DNA from: Mimachlamys varia
Taxonomy: Eukaryota > Mollusca > Bivalvia > Pectinida > Pectinidae
Direction: 5' to 3'
Length of the DNA: 64,000 nucleotides
Assembly: GCA_947623455.1 (NCBI GenBank)
Contig: OX392529.1
Coordinates: forward strand, 2,232,001 to 2,296,000
The translations under genes and the position numbers were made by a program. Below the pieces are notes generated by a model, which saw nothing but the letters and a program-made list of their open reading frames with translations, was not told where the DNA came from and made no database searches. Positions 29,001 through 41,000 of this stretch are shown one piece after another. The first letter of the stretch is position 1. Each line of letters begins with the position of its first letter.

Positions 29001-32000
29001 GCCAGACAAGCCCCTGTGTTTTATAATTATGCTTAAGACTTACCTGAGCAGCCAGACAGGCCCCTGTGTTATATAAATACACCTAAGACTTACCTGAGCT
29101 GCTAGACATAGGTCCCTGTGTTATATAAATACACCTAAGACTTACCTGAGCAGCCAGACAGGCCCCTGTGTTATATAAATACACCCAAGAATCACCTGAG
29201 CTGCCAGACAGGCCCCTGCGTTATATAATTACAACTAAGACTTACCTGAGCTGCCAGACAGGCCCCTGTGTTATATAATTACACCTAAGACTTACCTGAA
29301 CTGCCAGACAGGCCCTGTGTTATATAATTACACCTAAGACTTACCTGAGCTGCCAGACAGGCCCCTGTGTTATATAATTACACCTAAGACTTACCTGAGC
29401 TGCCAGACAGGCCCCGATGAATCCAGACCGGGAGCTGGTACAGCCTCCGTTACGCATGGTGGCTATGACTGCAGCAGTGTAGTTGGTGTGGGCTATTACT
29501 CCATGAACAGCCAGTTGAAAGGACCCTGGCATCACTGCAACAACAAGCAAAACACTGGGTGAATTAGTATAACACATTTTCTACCACAATACCCTGTGTT
29601 ATTCCACTCTCAGACCATTGCATAAACATGCTAACTGTTGGATAAATATGTTATAAACCACTAGTAGAATATGACCTTCAGGACTTTTGATTGGTTGAGA
29701 AGTTGAACTTTGAAAATTACGTGGGTCAATGCAATGTGCTGATTGTTGACGTCGTCACAATTTGGCTGGAATATATACAAGATTATGTGTTTTCGTGCAA
29801 ATATCATCCGCGGTTCACAGAAAACAACACTGCCACTGCGACTTAATAGCATAGCTGCACACTCGTGAAAAATATCAAAATATTAGCCCCACTATAAATC
29901 TCTTATTACTGAAAACACTGTTAGATATCCTCTATATCCTTGGTGATCAAGAGTATGGTTAACTAAAATTAACGGTATCTCTGTACTACCATACCTCAGT
30001 CAATCCGTAGCTGCTCAGCCATGTCCTTGTGGTCAGTCTGCTGTCCACGGAGAACTTCCCTTAACTTGCCCACCATGGCTCTGTCCAGCTCCTGAGGGTT
30101 GGCCCTGTGTGGGTCCTCCATTTGTTTAATAACTGCCTCCAACACTCTGTCACTAGGGCCATTCAGAATAAAATGCTCCAGAATCCTGAAACACATCACA
30201 GGGTTGTATAAACATCACCATAGGGTTGTATCAACATCACCATAGGGTTGTATAAACACCACCATAGGGTTGTATAAACATCACCATAGGGTTGTATAAA
30301 CATCACCATAGGGTTGTATAAACATCACCATTGGGTTGTATAAACACTATAGGGTTGTATAAACACCATAGGGTTGTATAAACATCACCATAGGGTTGTA
30401 TAAACACTATAGGGTTGTATAAACACCATAGGGTTGTATAAACATCACCATAGGGTTGTATAAACACTATAGGGTTGTATAAACACCATAGGGTTGTATA
30501 AACACCATATGGTTGTATAAACATCACCATAGGGTTGTATAAACACCACCCTAGGGTTGTATAAACACCATAGGGTTGTATAAACACCATATGGTTGTAT
30601 AAATATCACCATAGGGTTGTATAAACACCATAGGGTTGTATAAACACCACCATAGGGTTGTATAAACATCACCATAGAGTTGTATAAACACCATAGGGTT
30701 GTATAAACATCACCATAGGGTTGTATAAACATCACCATAGGGTTGTATAAACATCACCATAGGGTTGTATAAAAATCACCATAGGGTTGTATAAACACCA
30801 TAGGGTTGTATAAACACCATAGGGTTGTATAAACATCACCATAGGGTTTATAAACATTACCATAGGGTTGTATAAACACCATAGGGTTGTATAAACACCA
30901 TAGGGTTGTATCAGCATCACCATAGGGTTGTATCAGCATCACCATAGGGTTTTATAAACATCACCATAGGGTTGTATAAACACTGTAGGGTTGTATAAAC
31001 ACCATAGGGTTGTATAAACATCACCATAGGGTTGTTTAAACACTATAGGGTTGTATAAACATCACCATAGGGTTGTATCAACACCATAGGGTTGTATAAA
31101 CACCATAGGGTTGTATAAACTTCATCATAGGGTTGTATAAAAACACCATAGGGTTGTATAAACACTATTGGATTGTATAAACACCATCAGGGTCTCAGCG
31201 GTAGGGTAAGGACGTATACTAGCCCCCAGACTGATATCAGGGTCTCAGCAGTAGGGTAAGGACCTATACTAGCCCCCAGACTGATATCTGGGTCTCAACA
31301 GTAGGGTAAGGACCTATACTAGCCCCCAGACTGATATCAGGGTCTCAGCAATAGGGTAAGGATGTATACTAGCCCCCAGACTGATATCTGGGTCTCAACA
31401 GTAGGGTAAGGACCTATACTAGCCCCCAGACTGATATCAGGGTCTCAGCAATAGGGTAAGGACCTATACTAGCCCCCAGACTGATATCAGGGTCTCAGCG
31501 GTAGGGTAAGGAACTATACTAGCCCCCAGACTGATATCAGGGTCTCAGCGGTAGGGTAAGGACCTATACTAGCCCCCAGACTGATATCTGGGTCTCAACA
31601 GTAGGGTAAGGACCTATACTAGCCCCCAGACTGATATCAGGGTCTCAGCAATAGGGTAAGGACCTATACTAGCCCCCAGACTGATATCAGGGTCTCAGCG
31701 GTAGGGTAAGGACCTATACTAGCCCCCAGACTGATATCAGGGTCTCAGCGGTAGGGTAAGGACCTATACTAGCCCCCAGACTGATATCTGGGTCTCAACA
31801 GTAGGGTAAGGACCTATACTAGCCCCCAGACTGATATCAGGGTCTCAGCAATAGGGTAAGGACCTATACTAGCCCCCAGACTGATATCAGGGTCTCAGCG
31901 GTAGGGTAAGGACCTATACTAGCCCCCAGACTGATATCAGGGTCTCAGCAGTAGGGTTAGGGCCTATACTAGCCCCCAGACTGATATCAGGGTCTCAGCA

Positions 32001-35000
32001 ATAGGGTAAGGACCTATACTAGCCCCCAGACTGATATCAGGGTCTCAGCGGTAGGGTAAGGACCTATACTAGCCCCCAGACTGATATCAGGGTCTCAGCA
32101 GTAGGTTAGGACCTATACTAGCCCCCAGACTGATATCAGGGTCTCAGTAGTAGGGTAAGGACCTATACTAGCCCCCAGACTGATATCAGGGTCTCAGCGG
32201 TAGGGTTAGGGCCTATACTAGCCCCCAGACTGATATCAGGGTCTCAGCAATAGGGTAAGGACCTATACTAGCCCCCAGACTGATATCAGGGTCTCAGCGG
32301 TAGGGTAAGGACCTATACTAGCCCTCAGACTGATATCTGGGTCTCAGCGGTAGGGTAAGGACCTATACTAGCCCCCAGACTGATATCAGGGTCTCAGCGG
32401 TAGGGTAAGGACCTATACTAGCCCCCAGACTGATATCAGGGTCTCAGCGGTAGGGTAAGGAACTATACTAGTCCCCAGACTGATATCAGGGTCTCAGCGG
32501 TAGGGTAAGGGCCTATACTAGCCCCCAGACTGATATCAGGGTCTCAGCAGTAAGGTAAGGGCCTATACTAGCCCCCAGACTGATATCAGGGTCTCAGCAG
32601 TAGGGTAAGGACCTATACTAGCCCTCAGACTGATATCTGGGTCTCAGCAGTAGGGTAAGGACCTATACTAGCCCTCAGACTGATATCAGGGTCTCAGCGG
32701 TAGGGTAAGGACCTATACTAGCCCTCAGACTGATATAAGGGTCTCAGCTGTAGGGTAAGGACCTATACTAGCCCCCAGACTGATATCAGGGTCTCAGCGG
32801 TAGGGTTAGGGCCTATACTAGCCCCCAGACTGATATCAGGGTCTCAGCGGTAGGGTAAGGACCTATACTAGCCCTCAGACTGATATCTGGGTCTCAGCGG
32901 TAGAGTAAGGACCTATACTAGCCCCCAGACTGATATCAGGGTCTCAGCGGTAGGGTAAGGACCTATACTAGCCCCCAGACTGATATCAGGGTCTCAGCGG
33001 TAGGGTAAGGAACTATACTAGCCCCCAGACTGATATCAGGGTCTCAGCGGTAGGGTAAGGGCCTATACTAGCCCCCAGACTGATATCAGGGTCTCAGCAG
33101 TAAGGTAAGGGCCTATACTAGCCCCCAGACTGATATCAGGGTCTCAGCAGTAGGGTAAGGACCTATACTAGCCCTCAGACTGATATCTGGGTCTCAGCAG
33201 TAGGGTAAGGACCTATACTAGCCCTCAGACTGATATCAGGGTCTCAGCGGTAGGGTAAGGACCTATACTAGCCCCCAGACTGATATCAGGGTCTCAGTAG
33301 TAGGGTAAGGACCTATACTAGCCCCCAGACTGATATCAGGGTCTCAGTGGTAGGGTAAGGGCCTATACTAGCCCCCAGACTGATATCAGGGTCTTAGCGG
33401 TAGGGTTAGGGCCTATACTAGCCCTCAGACTGATATCAGGGTCTCAGCAGTAAGGTAAGGATCTATACTAGCCCCCAGACTGATATCAGGGTCTCAGCGG
33501 TAGGGTAAGGGCCTATACTAGCCCCCAGACTGATATCAGGGTCTCAGCAATAGGGTTAGGGCCTGTACTAGCCCTCAGACTGATATCAGGGTCTCAGCAG
33601 TAAGGTAAGGATCTATACTAGCCCCCAGACTGATATCAGGGTCTCAGCGGTAGGGTAAGGATCTATACTAGCCCTCAGACTGATATCAGGGTCTCAGCAG
33701 TAAGGTAAGGATCTATACTAACCCCCAGACTGATATCAGGGTCTCAACAGTAGGGTAAGGACCTATACTAGCCCCCAGACTGATATCAGGGTCTCAGCGT
33801 TAGGGTAAGGACCTATACTAGCCCCTAGACTGATATCTGGGTCTCAGCGGTAGGGTTAGGGCCTATACTAGCCCCCAGACTGATATCAGGGTCTCAGCAG
33901 TAAGGTAAGGATCGTTATGAATGTAAATCTACCTTGCTGCACACAGTGCCACCACTACAGTGAAGTCTGACTCCTGTGTCACACGGATCACTTCTTCTGC
34001 TATGTGTAACATGTCTGGGTGTCCAGCGTACATGGCTACCACAGGTATAACACGCACCACACCATCTATCTGGTCATCTGTGGGACATCCTGTCAACAAT
34101 ACACAGGTATGATAAGTACCACACCATCTATCTGGTCGTCTGTGGGACATTCTGTCAACAATACACAGGTATGATAAGTACCACACCATCTATCTGGTCG
34201 TCTGTGGGACATTCTGTCAACAATACACAGGTATGATAAGTACCACACCATCTATCTGGTCGTCTGTGGGGCATCCTGTCAACAATACACAGGTATGATA
34301 AGTACCACACCATCTATCTGGTCGTCTGTGGGACATCCTGTCAACATTACACATGTATGATAAGTACCACACCATCTATCTGGTCGTCTGTGGGACATCC
34401 TGTCAACAATACACAGGTATGATAAGTACCACACCATCTATCTGGTCGTCTGTGGGACATCCTGTCAACAATACACATGTATGATAAGTACCACACCATC
34501 TATCTGGTCGTCTGTGGGGCATCCTGTCAACATTACACAGGTATGATAAGTACCACACCATCTATCTGGTCGTCTGTGGGACATCCTGTCAACAATACAC
34601 AGGTATGATAAGTACCACACCATCTATCTGGTCGTCTGTGGGACATCCTGTCAACAATACACAGGTATGATAAGTACCACACCGTCTATCTGGTCGTCTG
34701 TGGGACATCCTGTCAACAATACACAGGTATGATAAGTACCACACTGCTATCTGGTCGTCTGTGGGACATCCTGTCAACAATACACAGGTATGATAAGTAC
34801 CACACCATCTATCTGGTCGTCTGTGGGACATCCTGTCAACAATACACAGGTATGATAAGTACCACACCATCTATCTGGTCGTCTGTGGGACATCCTGTCA
34901 ACAATACACAGGTATGATAAGTACCACACCATCTATCTGGTCGTCTGTGGGACATCCTGTCAACAATACACAGGTATGATAAGTACCACACCATCTATCT

Positions 35001-38000
35001 GGTCGTCTGTGGGACATTCTGTCAACAATACACAGGTATGATAACTACCACACCGTCTATCTGGTCGTCTGTGGGACATTCTGTCAACAATACACAGGTA
35101 TGATAAGTACCACACCATCTATCTGGTCGTCTGTGGGACATTCTGTCAACAATACACAGGTATGATAAGTACCACACCGTCTACCTGGTCGTCTGTGGGG
35201 CATCCTGTCAACAATACACAGGTATGATAAGTACCACACCATCTATCTGGTCGTCTGTGGGACATCCTGTCAACATTACACAGGTATGATAAGTACCACA
35301 CAATCTATCTGGTCGTCTGTGGGGCATCCTGTCAACAATACACAGGTATGATAAGTACCACACCATCTATCTGGTCTTCTGTGGGGCATCCTGTCAACAA
35401 TACACAGGTATGATAAGTACCACACCGTCTATCTGGTCGTCTGTGGGACATCCTGTCAACAATACACAGGTATAATTTGTTTTTGCCTATACTTTGAAAG
35501 AGGTTTGTTTTAAGGTATCTTTTGAGTAATGTTTGTATTTACCTGTATACTGTATTTACCTGTATACTACATTTACCTGTTTACTACATTTACCTGTTTA
35601 CTTTATTAACCTGTATACTGTATTTACCTGTATACTGTATCGACCTGTATACTATATTAACCTGTATTTACCTGTATTTACCTGTATACTGTATCTACCT
35701 GTATACTTTATTTATTTACCTGTATACAAATGTACTATATTTACCTGTATACTATATTAACCTGTATTTACCTGTATACTATATTTATTTACCTGTATAC
35801 ATATGTACTATATTTACCTGTATACTATATTTACCTGTCTGCTCATTCCCTGCTTTGTAATTAACTAAGAACTCCTTCACACTGAAGTGTCTCCATGGCC
35901 CTTTGATGGGGAACGTCTTATTCTGAGCATCTGTTGCGATACATTTTTAAATCTCAAAATCTTATCAGAGTACTGTGGATTTTCCAAACTAAATTGTCAA
36001 TGTGAAAGCTTTCAGTTAAAGTTTTGAAATTTGAGAAAATAATATAAAACAAGAGAAGCATGACTAAGTATAAAAGGAAAGTAGTTTGATGTTTGTTTTC
36101 TTGTCAGATGCAACATAGTTGTGGAATTTATTTCGAAGTTGAGTGGAGCTTGGCAACATTTTATAAGAATTTGATACAGCTAGTGTTTTTATATATGTAA
36201 CTGTATTAACTGAAGCCATGTGTAAATATACAGCCACACCTACCTGACTTCTCTTTGTAGACAGCGTTCACTGGGTTCTCATACTCAGACTCTGGTCCAA
36301 AGAATGTGTGCGTAGCATCCTTCAGTGACTGGATATTAAGTCCTTACAGTGGAAAATGAAGATAAAATACATGTATCAGTTTTATTTTGGAAATAATAGT
36401 GTAGAAAACAATTGCAATTGTGGTAATTTAATGGGGTTTTGTGCTAATTCTATGGGGTTTATGGTAGTTTATGGATGTTTGTGGTAATTCTATGGATTTT
36501 TGTGGTAGTTTTATGGGGCTTACGGTAATTCTATGGGGATTTGTAATAATTCTATGAATTTGTGTGGTAATTTCATGGGGCTTGTGGTAATCTATGGTGT
36601 TTTGTGGTAATTATATGGGGTTTTGTGGTAATTCTATGGGGCTTTGGGGTAATTTTATGAGGTTTTGTGGTAATTCTATGGGTTTTGTGGTAATTTCTCA
36701 TGTTATCATACCTGTGATGTTCTGCCTGTGTGAGAATCATCTGTTCACACTTTTGAAGTGCATATGTACTTATAAAGCATGAAGATGAATTAATGATTTG
36801 ATGGTTAATCATAATTAGTACTAAAACTATAATAATTGTTAACTGATAAATAATAAAATCAGCAAAATAGAGTTTAAAATTAAGTTTACAAAACATGTTT
36901 GAGTTAATGAGTAATCTAGAGCAGCACAAATGATACAGGTTTAACGACATTTAAATAAAAACAGGTCACATATATTTTTTTTCTCTATTTTCCAAGTACC
37001 GGTAAGCGAGCTTACAAAGTGAGTCAGCTAAATTACGCATTGAAATTCAATTTTCAAATTACTTTACTTTTAATTGTTTCCATTTGTAGTTGTAAGAAAT
37101 GTATACCTTTATTTTCTACCAATGATTTGAGAATTACGAATGCTTGGTCTCCATATCCACTTTGTTTACCCGTCTCTATGCAGTAATACGGATTGGCAGA
37201 AGGCTCCCAGAACGCAATGTCTTCTGTCTGACCAATCAGATTCTCAAGTTTATCTAGGTCATAAATCCAATGAAGAGGCTGAGCTATAAAATAAAAGAAT
37301 GACAGTTTTAGATGAATGTGGCTGAGCTATAAAATAAAGAATGAGAGTTTTAGATGAATGTGGCTGAGCTAAAAAATAAAGAATGAGAGTTTTAGATGAA
37401 TGTGGCTGAGCTATAAAATAAAGAATGAGAGTTTTAGATGAATGTGGCTGAGCTATAAAATAAAGAATGAGAGTTTTAGATGAATGTGGCTGAGCTAAAA
37501 AATAAAGAATGAGAGTTTTAGATGAATGTGGCTGAGCTATAAAATAAAGAATGAGAGTTTTAGATGAATGTGGCTGAGCTATAAAATAAAGAATGAGAGT
37601 TTTAGATGAATGTGGCTGAGCTATAAAATAAAGAATGAGAGTTTTAGATGAATGTGGCTGAGCTATAAAATAAAGAATGAGAGTTTTAGATGAATGTGGC
37701 TGAGCTATAAAATAAAAGAATGAGAGTTTTAGATGAATGTGGCTGAGCTATAAAATAAAAGAATGAGAGTTTTAGATGAATGTGGCTGAGCTATAAAATA
37801 AAAGAATGAGAGTTTTAGATGAATGTGGCTGAGCTAAAAAATAAAGAATGAGAGTTTTAGATGAATGTGGCTGAGCTATAAAATAAAAGAATGAGAGTTT
37901 TAGATGAATGTGGCTGAGCTATAAAATAAAGAATGAGAGTTTTAGATCATACAATGAATGTGACCATTGTAACATGATAAAGTGGTTTAACAGAGGGAGG

Positions 38001-41000
38001 GACTGTAGCACACTAATAACACATATCACACACAAATAACACATACCACACACTTATAACACATACCACGTAATCCTGGCAAAGCATGATCATGAAAACA
38101 AATATTGTATATAAGTTACTAGGGACGGGGCTAGTCATGGAGCCAATCATGGTAGCATTGTGTCGGTGTGCATCAAAATATTCAAGGTCATCAGTTGTAT
38201 GTACATGTATAACATATAAATTGTAATACAGGGTTATAGATGGGGATCTTGTAATACAGGGTTATAGATGGGGATCTTGTAATACAGGGTTATAGATGGG
38301 GATCTTGTAATACAGGGTTATAGATGGGGATCTTGTAATACAGGGTTATAGATGGGGATCTTGTAATACAGGGTTATAGATGGGGATCTTGTAATACAGG
38401 GTTATAGATGGGGATCTTGAGAGTTTCAAACATATGACCCAGTGACCCGGGACCTAATTAGACAGGGTTGAATGTTTGGGTCTACCCTGAAAGTATAAAT
38501 TAATAAGCGTATTTTCTTTTGTTTACATTGCAATTACATGTACATACACAATGAATCCACATATTGTCATGTACAGGGGCAGCACCAATCCTGTTTCCTA
38601 TATTTCTCTGTTTATGCCCAGTGATTGTATATACTGGTATATATCACTATGGCGAAGGTTTCTGTTATTTCCATAATGTGACTAGCGATAGCCATGCAAA
38701 CAAGTCTCTAGGGTAGGACTTTCACACCTAAGGGCCAAGTTACTCAAAGGGTGATAAGCATAATTAGTAAATTACTGCAATTTTAATTCTCCTGTAACTT
38801 TCAAACCAAACCATTGAATTACTTCATTACTTTACTAGATATCAAATATCTATTGTTATTGTGACAGTATTATCACAGATTGAAAAATGTCGCTGAGTAG
38901 TGAATGCACTAATCACCTTATGATCAACTGGCTCGAGACATCTATGCCGTAGTTCAGAGGAAATATGTTTACTTAAATCATCTCCGCAAAATTCATGTTT
39001 TACCCCCATCCACCTGTCAGTTCTCATGCAGGTCAGCTCGACCCCACCCACCCTCCACGGTCCACCATCCCCATCCTGGTGGCCATTCTCCTGAAGGTCA
39101 GCAAGACAATCCCATCACCCCCCCCCCCCCCCAAGGCCATACTCCCAAACAAACCCTGCAGTAATTCTCCTGCCAAAATTAATGTTTTAGTTTCATCCAC
39201 CTCCATTCGCCTGAAAGTCAGCTTGACAACCCCAGCCTCCTCCACCATCCCCATCCCTGCAGCCATTCTCCTGAAAGTCAGCTTGACAACCCCAGCCTCC
39301 TCCACCATCCCCATCCCTGCAGCCATTCTCCTGAAAGTCAGCTTGACAACCCCAGCCTCCTCCACCATCCCCATCCCTGCAGCCATTCTCCTGAAAGTCA
39401 GCTTGACAACCGCAGCCTCCTCCACCATCCCCATCCCTGCAGCCATTCTCCTGAAAGTCAGCTTGACAACCCCAGCCTCCTCCACCATCCCCATTCCTGC
39501 AGCCATTCTCCTGAAAGTCAGCTTGACAACCCCAGCCTCCTCCACCATCCCCATAGCCATTCTCCTGAAAGTCAGCTTGACAATCCCAGCCTCCTCCACC
39601 ATCCCAATCCCTGCAGCCATTCTCCTGAAAGTCAGCTTGACAACCCCAGTCTCCTCCACCATCCCCATCCCAGCAGCCATTCTCCTGAAAGTCAGCTTGA
39701 CAACCCAAGCCTCCCCCACCATCCCCATCCCTGCAGCCATTCTCCTGAAAGTCAGCTTGACAACCCCAGCCTCCTCCACCATCCCCATCCCTGCAGCCAT
39801 TCTCCTGAAAGTCAGCTTGACAACCCCAGCCTCCTCCACCATCCCTGCAGCCATTCTCCTGAAAGACAGCTTGACAACCCCAGCCTCCTCCACCATCACC
39901 ATCCCTGCAGCCATTCTCCTGAAAGTCGGCTTGACAACCGCAGCCTCCTCCACCATCCCAATCCCTGCAGCCATTCTCCTGAAAGTCAGCTTGACAATCC
40001 CAGCCTCCTCCACCATCACCATCCCTGCAGCCATTCTCCTGAAAGTCAGTTTGACAACCCCAGCCTCCTCCACCATCCCCATCCCTGCAGCCATTCTCCT
40101 GAAATGATGCTTGACAACCCCAGCCTCCTTCACCATCCCCATCCCTGCAGCCATTCTCCTGAAAGTCAGCTTGACAACCGCAGCCTCCTCCACCATCCCC
40201 ATCCCTGCAGCCATTCTCCTGAAAGTCAGCTTGACAACCCCAGCCTCCTCCACCATCCCCATCCCTGCAGCCATTCTCCTGAAAGTCAGCTTGACAACCC
40301 CAGCCTCCTCCACCATCCCCATCCCTGCAGCCATTCTCCTGAAAGTCAGCTTGACAACCCCAGCCTCCTCCACCATCCCCATCCCTGCAGCCATTCTCCT
40401 GAAAGTCAGCTTGACAACCGCAGCCTCCTCCACCATCCCCATCCCTGCAGCCATTCTCCTAAAAGTCAGCTTGACAACCCCAGCCTCCTCCACCATCCCC
40501 ATTCCTGCAGCCATTCTCCTGAAAGTCAGCTTGACAACCCCAGCCTCCTCCACCATCCCCATAGCCATTCTCCTGAAAGTCAGCTTGACAACCGCAGCCT
40601 CCTCCACCATCCCCATCCCTGCAGCCATTCTCCTGAAAGTCGGCTTGACAATCCCAGCCTCCCCCACCATCCCTATCCCTGCAACCATTCTCCTGAAAGT
40701 CGACTTCATTGACAACCCCAGCCTCCTCCACCATCCCCATCCCTGCAGCCATTCTTCTGAAAGTCGGCTTGACAATCCCAGCCTCCCCCACCATCACCAT
40801 CCCAGCAGCCATTCTCCTGAAAGTCGGCTTAATTGACAACCCCAGTCTCCCCCACCATCCCCATCCCTGCAGCCATTCTCCTGAAAGTCGGCTTGACAAT
40901 CCCAGCCTCCCCCACCATCCCTATCCCTGCAGCCATTCTCCTGAAAGTCGACTTAATTGACAACCCCAGCCTCCTCCACCATCCCCATCCCTGCAGCCAT

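Noticed and set aside
29661..29852. 63-residue minus-strand ORF in intron 6
   Set aside because: Not needed for phase continuity between exons 6 and 7 and not recognised as a domain.
31186..33913. 50-bp array of intron 5 as a copy of the exon 5 donor
   Set aside because: The unit does not contain GCAAG|gtagat; its gtaagg lies on the opposite strand.
39033..40775. 580-residue minus-strand ORF of [20 protein letters not shown] repeats
   Set aside because: It is a 60-bp minisatellite inside intron 1 that is open in many frames on both strands, with no domain and no exon context.
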